64,000 nt of DNA from Maylandia zebra (taxonomy: Eukaryota; Chordata; Actinopteri; Cichliformes; Cichlidae): NCBI RefSeq assembly GCF_041146795.1, contig NC_135170.1, forward strand, positions 31,607,533-31,671,532, given 5' to 3'. A program made the position numbers and the translations under genes. Shown piece after piece: positions 1 to 11,300 of this stretch. Positions within the stretch are counted from its first letter, which is position 1. Each line of letters opens with the position of its first letter. The notes beneath the pieces are model-generated. The model was not told the DNA's origin, ran no database searches, and saw only the letters and a list, made by a program, of their open reading frames with translations.

Positions 1-91
1 AGAGATCACGTACGATTACAAGTTCCCACTGGAGGAGAACAAGATCCCTTGTCTGTGCGGAACGGAGAACTGTCGTGGGACGCTCAACTAG
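1..91 (+). CDS. setd1a: SETD1-type histone H3K4 methyltransferase, last 29 codons (partial)
   Basis: The window opens inside the last coding exon. From base 2 the frame reads EITYDYKFPLEEN, then KIPCLCGTENCRGTLN, and stops at TAG 89-91. This is the end of the SET domain (the EITYDYKF helix and substrate channel) plus the post-SET zinc-binding cysteines (CLCGTENC), the signature carboxyl end of the SETD1/COMPASS methyltransferases, which place methyl groups on histone H3 lysine 4. SETD1A and SETD1B end almost identically. I favour setd1a because the PLE-NKIPCLCGTE wording is closer to it as I recall the sequences and because hsd3b7 follows directly, as in human 16p11.2. The rest of the gene lies outside the window. 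Confidence 0.9.
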   Translation, partial: EITYDYKFPLEENKIPCLCGTENCRGTLN

Positions 92-3000
92 TCAACGCAC
101 TTCTCTACCACACTTACCAATGGCCAGCCATACCCGTAAACAACCTCCCTTTCCCCATGAGTTCGCTCTCCTAAATGTGTAACTTGAACCACCCCAGTAC
201 ACTATGCTGCCCCTCCTCATGGCCTCATAGCCGGCCTCACAGTACCTAGGACGTAGACACGCACACACTTGGCACTTTTCACACGCAGTTTTCATTCTCT
301 AGGCAGTTCCACAAGCTAGTGGGTGATGGATTGGCGTCATCTGGCTCTCGATGCATGACAAGGCCTTTAGCATCAGCTCGTTAGTGGCAGTATTACTGGA
401 CAAAACCGGGTGCTCCAAGGAAGTTGTTGCGTCAGTCAGGGCATGAAGGATTTGTCTGATTCCATGCCGGCATCCGTTTGAAAGGAGACAATGTGGAGAA
501 AAAAATAGAAAAGGACAAATGTTTATTGGCACTCTCTCAGACATGGCTTCATTACTCTTTTAAAGTGACGGCATCAGTCAGACATGGGTCATTTTTATGT
601 TCCTCATGACTTACTTTCAAAAGGATTATATTTTTGTAAATAACTATTGTTAGTAACGACTTTAGTGAAGTGAAACTACAATTTCGGTGTTCATTTCCTT
701 TGCCATTATCTCTAAGAGCAGCACTTGTTCACGTGTTTGCATGCTGCTGTGGAAGTTGTATTGTGCGTCTCATAACCAGCCTCTGAAATATTGTTTTTTT
801 TTCTTTATTGGGTGTAGCTGAAACAAATCGGTGGGGGACGCTTTGATCTTTAATAAAAGCAGTCGGTAGGAAAAATGCCGTCCAGAAGTTACTGCTGATT
901 AGGGCACTTAATAATTCACAAACATGCACAAGACGTGCAAAAATAATATTGTGCATAACTATCTGTAGACTTGGCAGCAAGCAGAGTTGTGCCAGGCTCC
1001 TACTCTCTAAGATTTTCTTTGTGACAATTACAGAAGCCAGGGTGTTTATCCAGATGTGAAGCAGTGCATTTGGATGCCGTCACGTTAATGATAAGGAGGT
1101 CATGTCTGAAAGGGGCTTTCTTTTGTCGGCGTCGTCCAGGAGTCACTCCTCTAGTGTCGAATTCCTTCTGTAACCACGCACCCATACAAATCCGCACAGA
1201 GACGCACACGAATACCAGAAAAATTCAGGGTTTTTAGACTCGCTCACTAAGGGCGTAACTTTTAAGATAAATCACTTCAATCAATTTGGTCTTCAGTTAT
1301 GCAAGATTTCCAAGCCTGAGGGTTGTTTTGGAGCTTTTTTTTAAATTTCATTTCATAGTATTATATTATATTACTATTGCTGTTATTAATGGTATTGTTA
1401 CTTATTTGCATTAGCTGTAAGTATATTACAGTGAAATGAGCTTCAGTGTACCCATCCACTGTCCTCAGTGGCTTTGTGATCCACCAGCCCTATAAATCCT
1501 TTCTCCTCTCTCCACTGTGTGTTACTCTCCTGTTTTGCAACAGTCTGTATGAGAGTAAAGCCGTTTTAACCCACTGTGAAAATGTGTAATTTAGGTTTCA
1601 GCTTACAGTGTGCGTGTTTTTTGTTTTTTTTTTTGTTTTTTTTTGTTTTTTTGTTTTTTTTAAATGCCACTGCTAAACTTTTATATTCCCCTTTTTATGT
1701 TTTTTTTTTTTTTTTTTTTTTTTTGTTCTTCTCCAAACTTATGGATACTGACATAGGTGCTTTTAACAAATTATTTGTGCGCTCTTTGTGGGTTCTTTAT
1801 TCATCTACAATAATTAGGGCTGTGCTTGTGAAATGCAGTTGAGCACATGTCCAGTGGGGGTGGGATCAGAAATTGTCAATGACTGTTTCTATCACCAACA
1901 CAATGGAGGGGGAGTGTATACGTTCATAGCTCGAATCGCTTGTTTGTCAGCGATGATTTGGCACGCTATATCTGCTGTGTCAACAGAGAAGTCGCAAAAG
2001 TATGTTTCGTTGTCGACAAGGTCACGTCCCTGTTTGTGGGTGAATTCTAAAGATTCACAAAGGACGCAATCCTATTAGCAATGACGCTGGTTTCACAGCC
2101 GTTGCGTTTGTTGGTTAAAAGCATGTATGTCAGTGACGTAAGTCAAGAAAAGGTTTTGTTGCTGCTTACAATATATCACCCTGTTTCGTTTCAACATGCG
2201 CACAAATTCCTGTTTAAACAATTGACAAAAGCGTTTTCTGCAAATCCTTCTCCCTAGTTGCTTTGTTAAGTTCTGAATTACACAAGTGAGTTTGTGAACA
2301 ATGCTGCTGGCTTTGCAGCCATTTGCTACAAGTTTGCATTTCTAGCAGAGCCCCAAGTCAAATAAAGTTATAATAAGAAGAAGAACTCCTTCGAGGTAAA
2401 CTTGGCAGATCTGTTTGTAAGGCACATTTATTTGATTTGGTTTCTGTTCAAAGACTTAAAGTTCTTGTTTTCCCCTTGTGTTGCAGATCTTTGCAGAATT
2501 CATGAGAATGCATTATATTTTACTTCAGTCATCCCTTCTGAAAGATCGTAACTCAAAAAAAAAAAAAAATCCTGCTTACAGTCTGTTTGCATTGTAGATA
2601 GGTGAAAGTGTCCGTGTCCCTGCGAGGTTAACAATCCTAGCCAGTTTCTGATACGTTGCAGACGGGGATTTCAGTGACCTTTTGTGTTGTCTTTTTTTTA
2701 TTTTCATGGCTATGGCCGTCCAAAGTTTAACTTTGATGTTGAACTTTTAACTAAACTCCTGTTTTTTGTTCTTTCCCAAACAGGAAAATGTGTAAGATAT
2801 TTCTTGTTGCAATGAAAGCCTTTCAGTACAAACCAACCCTCTTTAATAAAGGAGAAAAAGATGAAAGGAAAAAACAAAAGCAAAAACAAAAAAACAAAGA
2901 AGTACATGTAAATATTGTAGAGGTGTTTGTTTCTTGTAGAAACACACTGATTCCAAGCTGTAAATATGTTGTTCCGTTTCCTTACTCAATGAGGAGGAAA

Positions 3001-3123
3001 CATGTACATACCTTCCATTCATTTATTTTTTATTGTTTTTCCTTTTAATTTGATGATTATTTTAATATTATTTGCAATATTTCTCTTGTATTAATGCGTT
3101 GGACCCTTTATTAATGGTGCATT
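92..3123 (+). other. setd1a 3' untranslated region and following spacer
   Basis: No convincing coding sequence follows the setd1a stop. A canonical AATAAA at 2361-2366 is a reasonable polyadenylation signal for setd1a, giving a 3' UTR of about 2.3 kb. The stretch holds T-rich blocks (about 1615-1664 and 1699-1724) and an A-run near 2555-2568. Short open frames here look like chance. Confidence 0.45.
2361..2366 (+). promoter_or_regulatory. Candidate polyadenylation signal for setd1a
   Basis: AATAAA in a transcript-sense position 2.27 kb after the stop codon, followed by T- and GT-containing sequence. Other AATAAA hexamers occur further on (for example near 3137), so the true end is uncertain. 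Confidence 0.4.
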
Positions 3124-3327
3124 AAAATATTTTTTAAATAAATGAAAATCTTGGTGAGTGTGTTCAAGAGGCAAACATATTAAAAACATCAGCAGAAAAA
3201 CATGGACCATTTTGTGTAAGTGATTACTTTTACATTCACAGGTCTCCTGATCCACTTTACTATAACAATATATTCATGACAGAAGGAAAGTAAAGGAAGC
3301 AAGATGAGGCCCCCGTAGCTCCCCTCA
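3124..3327. repeat. Local duplication, copy 1 (contiguous form)
   Basis: A 30-base AT-rich module (3124-3153) joined directly to a 174-base module (3154-3327). Both modules occur again downstream at 4254-4283 and 4619-4792, where they are separated by 335 bases. By eye the 174-base modules differ at only about five positions. No coding capacity and no family I recognise. Confidence 0.85.
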
Positions 3328-4253
3328 TCACTTCTGAAGCCATTAGCTGCTGGTTAAAAGTTATTGAGGGCAATAAAGGCACCAGGTTCAGAAGACTCCT
3401 AGCCCTGTAACTCATCTGGAAGCAGTAAAAAAAAAGAAAAGTTCTTAACCTTTAACCATCAAGTCATTCTTATCTGCTTCCTTTTGAAATGACACTATAG
3501 AAATGTGACCAGTTTTCTTCCCTTTTTTCTAATGACGTCCTCTGTTTAAGTATGGTGCATAAAGTGTGGTCTTAAAACTGTTAATACATTTTATGGTTCA
3601 TGGTTGGGATCAATCCTAGCTCCCCTCAGGCACAAGGATGGGTATGCGGTGTTCTTTGGTCTATCACAACAGATCATTTTTATGTTCTTAAACATTAAAC
3701 ATCATTGGTCACCTTAAAATCATCAGTTAACCAAACAGGCATGCCTACAGACTACTGAATTTATTAGTACACAGTGGGTTCGAACACCCAAGTTGAAGAA
3801 GAGGGCTGTAACAGTGCTAACCACTTCAAAAGCCTTTTCTTAGTAAACTTGAGAAGCAGTTGTGCACTTAAAGGTAGATGTAATCAAGCAATGCAACATG
3901 CTAAAACAATTACAGAGCAGAAGATTTTCCAAAGTGTAGTCCGCTGTCCAGTGGAGATCCTTTGTAACATTTAATGAAGCATGGTGAACACAAGAAGGAC
4001 CCGTTTCTGTCATAATGCAGCATAAATGCCTTGTTGTTGTTGACCCAAATTACCCTCACTAATGGTTGCCAACCAGCAAAAAATGGCAATGACTAAAATA
4101 AACCTATGGTTTGCAATATTGTATAATATAAACTAATATTTGTTTCCAAAATATAGTGAAATAGAAGCAAAATGTAGCATAATTCTTATATTTATTTTAT
4201 AAACAACATAAATATGGAACTGTCTCCATGTTTATTTAAAGCAACATGTTGAA

Positions 4254-4792
4254 AAAATATTTTTTAAATAAATGAAAATCTTGTGTTTTTCTTTACCAAG
4301 TCAGTGTCCTGCTGGATATGGATGTTCAGATTGGAAACAAGCGTGAGAGTCTGACTTCTAGTTGATCGCTCTCTTATGCCACTTTAAAGGCATGTTGGTT
4401 GAGCAGGAAGTTGTGTGCCGGAAATGAATGCATCTGCAACTGTCATAGACTGTAAGAGGAAGCAGTGAAATCTGATGAGAACAGATGGTGACCTGAGTTG
4501 ACGAGGCTACAGCTGGCTAACATGTGCCCCTATATGCATTTCCAACTCCCATCTTTTTAGTGCTCTCCCTATAAGGCCAACTTTCTTCTGATCCACTGTT
4601 CCTCACAGTGAAAAGTAGGTGAGTGTGTTCAAGAGGCAAACATATTAAAAACATCAGCAGAAAAACATGGACCATTTTGTGTAAGGCATTACTTTTACAT
4701 TCACAGGTCTCCTGATCCATTTTACTATGACAATATATTCATGACAGAAGGAAAGTAAAGGAAGCAAGATGAGGCCCCCGTAGCTCCCCTCA
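4254..4792. repeat. Local duplication, copy 2 (split form)
   Basis: Second copy of the 3124-3327 duplication. The 30-base module is at 4254-4283 and the 174-base module at 4619-4792; 335 bases (4284-4618) lie between them that copy 1 lacks. The extra piece does not have clean GT-AG ends, so it is not simply a spliced-out intron. Either copy 1 lost the middle or copy 2 gained it. Confidence 0.85.
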
Positions 4793-4965
4793 AAACAAAG
4801 TTGGTTACATTACACAAAAAAATCGAAATCTTGGGTCAAAGTAACAGAACTCTACTCAAAGTTGACAAACAATACTTATAACTCAAACAAACTGACCTAC
4901 CTAGCGAGACAAAGGGGAAACTTAAAATAGTGGCTGATCAACCCACAAAAACACAAAAAGGGGTA

Positions 4966-5309
4966 AATCAGAATCAGAATACTTTATTGATCCCTAGGGG
5001 AAATTATGTTGGTTAGAGTGTGCCAGTATAAACAGTAACAAAAACAGACAATACAAGAAGTACAAGAAGTAGCACAATATATACATACAAATAATTCACT
5101 TACTGATAAATAAAGGAATGATTTCCTGTGTCGTGCAGTGGTGCTTTTTGATGTCAGTCTCTCACTGAACATGCTCCTGTGGCTAGCCAGCATGTCATGG
5201 AGTGGGTGGGAGGAATTAGCCAACATTGTCTTTATCTTGGACAACATTCGCCCCTCCAACACCAAATTAAGAGAGTCCAGCTTCATCCCTAAAATGTCAT
5301 CATCTCTGT
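4966..5309 (-). mobile_element. Rex1-type LINE, 5'-truncated 3' end
   Basis: Minus-strand fragment of a fish non-LTR retrotransposon. Its 3' tail at 4966-5000 is the typical repeated ATCAGA followed by TTTATTGATCCC and GGGGAAATT. Upstream in its own sense the frame gives MKLDSLNLVLEGRM and SSHPLHDMLASHRSMFSERL, matching the carboxyl end common to Rex1-like elements (HPLH, RSxFSxRL). Only the last 110 or so codons and the tail remain, the usual result of incomplete reverse transcription. The truncated end stops about where the GC boxes of hsd3b7 begin. Confidence 0.75.
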
Positions 5310-5340
5310 GGGCGGGAAGGGCGGGGCGAGTATAGGCAAA
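5310..5340 (+). promoter_or_regulatory. GC-box cluster and TATA-like motif of the hsd3b7 promoter
   Basis: Two GC boxes lie close together (GGGCGGGAAGGGCGGGGC, 5310-5327), followed by a weak TATA-like GAGTATAGGC at 5328-5337. The ATG of hsd3b7 is about 50 bases on, so the 5' leader would be short. Sp1-type sites are inferred from the motif only. Confidence 0.5.
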
Positions 5341-5387
5341 AGCTCCAGCTCGCCGCTGCAGAGCACAGAGTTCATTAGCGTAACACG

Positions 5388-8300
5388 ATGTCGGAACACC
5401 AGCGGGGTCTTGTGTATCTGCTCACCGGTGCCTGTGGGTTTCTCGGCCAGCATTTACTGAGAATTCTCCTGGAAAAGGAGGACAGTCTAGAGGAGATACG
5501 GGTGTTTGACAAACGCGTAGATCCGACCTTGCATGATCTCAGCACAGGTAAGACGAGCAGAAGCGCTTCTTGACTGTTCGTGACTTATGTCATGCAATGC
5601 TGTTTCTGTTTATAATGCGGAACTTCGTTAGCTAATATACCGATTTAACGTTAAATCTTTCACCGGCAAACAGACATACGCGCAGATATATTGTCGTAAA
5701 TCACTCGAGCTGTTTGTTTTATTCGGCAGCATTTTCCTTTTCATGGTAATTCTCCAGAGAAAACAAAACTGTCTTCATCACTTCGCCACCGCATTCCTGA
5801 TAAGAATCGTAACTCAAACCTTTAGCGTGCCAGCTTTATGTCATCTTAATTAGAGTCTGTTTGAATGAAATACCTCGAGCAGGTACAGCATTACTTATAA
5901 GGAAAAAAATGGCATACCCTGATGTTTGTGTCTCAGATATGCTTTTAATCACCTTGGCAACGTAAAGAAAGCTGTGTTTTGAGCGCACCCTAATTTACCT
6001 GTCGTGTCTTGTTGTTGCACCTGCCGTGACTTTCAGCACCTTCTGAATAATTTGAATGCTAACCTGTTGGTTTACATAGAACCAGAAGTCGTGACCAAAG
6101 GTGGTTCACATGATGTGTTTGTTTTTGTTCCCTGCTTCCTGGGAAACATTATTGAAATCACTTGGAAGCCAAGATATGTTTTATTTCCTTGATTGCTGGT
6201 CTGCTTACAGTAAAATACAGAAGTTAAGCAAGACAAGACCCTCAAAGCTGTGACTAATGCCCCAACAAAAAGACTAGTGATCCATCTAAGAATCAAAACC
6301 CATAAAACAGAGTTTGAATTTCAGCAGAATCTCTGTGTGAAAGTCCAGGTGCAGAGCTATCAGCGTTTCAAGGACAAATGGTAGATAATTTATAGGTTCA
6401 AGGCCTTCATAATATTTTTGCCATGTCAGCGCAACAGTGGAGACTGATCTCTTATATTGTTTTAAACTTCTGTGGAATTTAAAAATAAGACATTATCACT
6501 TTGGATAAAATTGGACTTGCCTTGATGATTCGGAAAGATGCAAATCACACCTGGAAATAACACTGCTATTATGAAATCAGGGCGGGCTGGGAAAAGAATG
6601 AGGTTGTTTTGAAGTTGCTTGGTAAACAAACTGTTTGTTCCTCAGTGTATTTGTAACATCCTTGTGGAATTCTCGGGAGAATATGGACATTATTTTCAGG
6701 TTTATTTGTTTGTTTTTAACTTTGTGTTTTCATGTTTTTTACCCAGAGCGGACAAGAGTGGTTGTCATTCAAGGAGATATCACGGATTATGAATCTGTGT
6801 TGGAGGCCTCCCGTGGAACCGATGTTGTCATCCACACAGCCAGCTTGGTTGATGTTTGGTACAAAGTCCCAGAGCCCCTCATCTACTCTGTCAACGTAAC
6901 AGGTGAGGCTTGGAAAGATCAAAGTGATAACAAGGAAAAGGGGTGGGGTGGAAACATCAATCAACAGTTAAACTTGAAAAACATTTTACCACAGAAAGAT
7001 ATTTAGAGGAGAACCTTGGCTACATTTACTTTGGATGACTTCCAAGGCGTTTCCCTTCAACCAAAAAATGGAAAAATAGTTATAGTTCACATATTCACAT
7101 TTCTGGTCTGAGGTGTGGTTTCCTCTTTTTTCAGTCAAGGGTCATTTTGTGTGTTCAAAGTGTTGTTTCGTCTTTATGAAAGGATACTTTGTTTAAACAC
7201 CAGAGGTCTCAGATTCTCTTAAACTTCAACTCTAATTGGCTGATGCTGTTAGTGTGGAATTTAGCGGTGAGTTTAAGTGTTACATGATGCTGAAGTTGTT
7301 ATTGGAGATGGGTTTCCTTTGTGCAGACGAGAAGCGAACTGCTGGGGAAACCCATTTTCTTCCCCTCTACTTTTTTGGAACATGATGAGAGTAGTGTCAC
7401 TATTCACTGACTGAAACTATGACTAAATAGAGTCGGTTGAATTATACATTTAGGTCAAGGTTTAACTGATCATATGTCACTGTAGAGCTCTATTTGCACA
7501 TGAGAGCATCAGAGACAGACTCCAGATTTGTGTGTCAAGTGTCTCAGTTAAATAAAAACACCTTGTTCAAACCTGGAAAAGTTAGTGACTCATAAATGTA
7601 TTGGATTGCCAAAAGCAGTCCAAAATAACAGTTAACCAATGAGTTTACTCTTGACTGGAAAACTATTTTAAATGCTTCCCAAAAGTATCGTTTCTTCGGG
7701 TCTGTGGAATTTACTGGGTTTATTTTACTATTGTTTCTAGGGGTTTTTGAAGGTGGGCAGGTTGTATTCTTTAAAATCTGTCTAAACATTCCTTCTACTG
7801 TTTTATGTAGCAAAATGGCTCTCAAGAGATAAATTTGGCTCAAACACTGAAGCTTTTGCTATCATTAATCTCTATAATATTTTTGGTATTTGGACATTTA
7901 AAACAGTAGGTTGGCATCATGTTAGACAAACTCAAAAAATATTCAGCTAACTGAACCTTAAATCAAATGGTGTGTGGAAAACAGTGGAGCTCTGTGACGA
8001 AGAGGAATAAGCTATTCAGCCTTCTTTATACTTAAGAGGTATTTGTTTTCAGTGGACTTGTTGACTACAATTGTCAGCCAGGAAATGCTGCAGCCTATTT
8101 TCCCCGAGTTCCTGAAATGTCTCTGGCGCTGACTTTCAAGTGACTAAAGAATTTTATTGACAGCAGCATGCCAGATGTGCTGCGATGAAGGAAAACAAAA
8201 ACATTTCATTGATCTGAATCTAAAACCAGATTGAAGACACTGATCACAGTAATAAAGAAGGGATGCAAATGTTGCTGGTGAGGCTTTGCTTTTAATATCT

Positions 8301-11300
8301 GTACCCCAAAAACAATCACTGCAGATTAAAGGCAGTTTTGTCTGTAGGCTCCCAAAGATCTCGTGCAGAGGTCAGCTTTTTTCCATATGGATGTTAATTA
8401 TTTGGATTGCTAGAGTGTATATGAACAAACCACTACAGTTAAAGTTTTTCTTCTGTAAAAATCTGATAAGATCCAGTAGTTGCATCTGTCTGTTTTACTC
8501 GGTCCAAGGAGATTGTCCCATTTGGCCTCACGGACCTGAAAAATATTTCAAGAATTTTAATATTTCCCCTGTGTTGGCGTCAAGGGGTTTTCTTCAACAC
8601 ATTCTTGTTAGTTCCTCCTCCTCTAGTGTCTGGTTAAAATCTCTCTTCTTCTCATAACTGGTATAGATTTAAAATGCTAGTCTAACAGCAGTATATTGTA
8701 AACACTTATAGCCTGTGTATTTTAGGCTGTAGCTGCAATGTTTAACCTCCTTTCAGACCACATGTTGGCACAAAAGCTAGACAGCAGAGCTTGCAGAGGG
8801 TAAACATTACTGCATCAGGAAAAGCACAGATCAAACAAATTTAATTAGTGTTTCCTGTATTTAATTAGGTGTCCTAGAAATCATGCCAGTGAGCCACTAT
8901 GCATAGAAGACTGTGGAACTGGTTTACCTAAATTGAATCTTAAATTATGGTCTGTTCCTCTGTCTTATCTGTGTCCTGTTCTATGTATTTTTGCCTTTAA
9001 AGTGAGATTAGTTTTAACTGTGCTAGCAGCAAAGCTGTAGGTTTGACAGTGCTGGTAATTTCAGTTCATCACTTTTGCCAAGAATAGAGTATCACAACAC
9101 ATATTCAGCAAATTTACTGTTAGATTTTGTAGAGGTGTTTTTGGTCTGGCTTTTTCAGTTTTTCTGTAGCGCGTGAAACCTCTCGCTCTGTTCTAGTGAA
9201 ATATGGCATACGTTCCTGATAATCTACTACCACATTGGTGCTGATAAGTCTGTCACTTTACAGGGAGTGGTATGGTTGTCTGTGCAGCTGTGCATGGTAT
9301 TTGTGAACTCTGTGGGTTTCTTTTTTGTTTTGTTTTGCTCAGATGGCAAATTAAACACATCAGCACTTCTTTTTCTCATCAGCACTTTAACAAATGTTAA
9401 CTATGCAGCTTGTCAAGTGTTTACTCCGTAGATTTTTGTTTTTAACTTTCAGATACGTAAACAATAGCCTCAATAGTGGAAGCCAGAAATATTCGTGGCA
9501 TCCTCTCATACAAACAGAACACGCATGGGTCCCGTTTAAATTATTCACACGGAGATGTTTCATATAGTAATTTGAAGCAATCCATTAAAAAAATAAAAAA
9601 TAGCAGCTTTCTTCAAATCTGCACTGATGGAATAAACTATTTCTGTGTCACAGTGTCCTTTGAGCTACAGTCTGCTCTATCAACACAAAAGTGAGCAGAC
9701 TTGCTAAAAACGATGTTTTCTTTTCCTCTTAGGAACAAAGAATGTCATCAAAGCCTGTGTGGAGTGCGGCATAGAGTGCCTCCTCTATACCAGCAGCATG
9801 GAAGTGGTCGGTCCCAACATCAATGGAGATCACTTTAAGAGGTGAAAATCAAAAACTATAACATTGTTAGTTGTTTAAAATGTTGTTGTTGGTTTTTTTA
9901 ATTATTCTTATTTTTTTATGCTGACTGAGCCAACATAGTAGACATCTAAACCCATTTGAAGAAGTGCTTTAGCTCATCTAGTTCATTTTCTGTAGTTGCT
10001 GCCTTGTAACCACTCTTATCTTAAAAGCACCATCATTTAACACATGACTTGTGCAGCGCAAGATATGATGGGGTGGAGTCAAACGTCAATGACAAATGCA
10101 GTATTTAGTATTTTCTGTGTGTTATTCAACCGAGTGATCAAGGTAGTTTATTCTGATTAAAAGACATTAAATGGGAGCTACTGTCTGAGCTTTCTTTTGC
10201 CAGTGCTTTAATATTTTCCAGACTTTTATGTCACGCACTTGTTATGTAATGTTGCTGCAGTTAAACAGCTTTTAAATCTGGAGCTTAAAGTTCAAACTGT
10301 TTTGCAACCATCATTTGCATTGGCATGCTATTGACAGTTATGTCACTCAAGGTTGGTTGATACCAGAGGAATAGTTCTGAATTATTTAATAACAAATAAA
10401 AAATGTTATGTAATGTACATTTGCCAGGTTTTTTGCCTGTCATGAGAGGAAAAGGCAACACAATGTGATTTCTAAATATGGGCTGTCTCCGGGTTTTTCT
10501 GTGTATTCATCATTTTCAGTGACATCATTTGAGTGGCATGTCCATACCTGTGTAGCTATGGAATATTTTGGGTAAGAATGAGCAGAAACCAAAATAGAAA
10601 TGACTCTTGAATCAAGACTGATGACAAATGGAAAGTTCACTCCTAAAGGCGTGAGTCAGATCCAGGTGTATAGTTCACCGTCATATTGTTTGAGTATAGG
10701 AATAGGAGACCCAGACAGACCATTTACTGGCATATGTCGGTTAGAGGGAACAGTTTTTGTGCTTTGGCTGAAAGCATTTCAAGGTAGGGTTTTTCCCATT
10801 GTCACCCATGACCGAAATGAAAAACCCTGGTGTGCAATGCTTGTATGCACTAAGGTTAAGGTGACGGTGCACAAGTGGGCATTCTTCAATATTTAAGTGT
10901 CTGGTTGGAAATTCCACCCAGTTCCTGAAGGTTTACGGTTAATCTATTCTGGCCAACCACTACCAAGGGTTAAAAACAAAAGAGTTTGCGCTGCAGAAAC
11001 TCTGACCACATATTTAGCATGTGCACCCTTTACCCTCCAACCTGTACCAGTAAAATTCTGAGTGCTGCCTGCTAATCTCAGACTGGCTCCATGATCTTGA
11101 GATTAGGGCTTTACAGAGGCCAGCATCTGAGGCTGGACTCCTTGTTCTTTTTGTCTCTTTTGATGATTCTTTGGGATGTTTGTGATGCTACAGAAGGATC
11201 TGGGACCAATCAGGCACCTTCTTGTTGATGTGTGACGTAGAACACGTGCAAAGCTTTTTCACAGTACAATATGTTCTCAGATTGTTAGATGAAGATTCAA

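Noticed and set aside
3774-3800. GGGTTCGAACACCC as a tRNA B box
   Set aside because: The arms of a T stem do not pair properly and no anticodon or acceptor stem can be drawn around it.
4284-4618. The 335-base piece as an intron lost by splicing from copy 1
   Set aside because: Its ends can be read as TG...AG or GT...TA but not GT...AG, and there is no evidence that the modules are exons.
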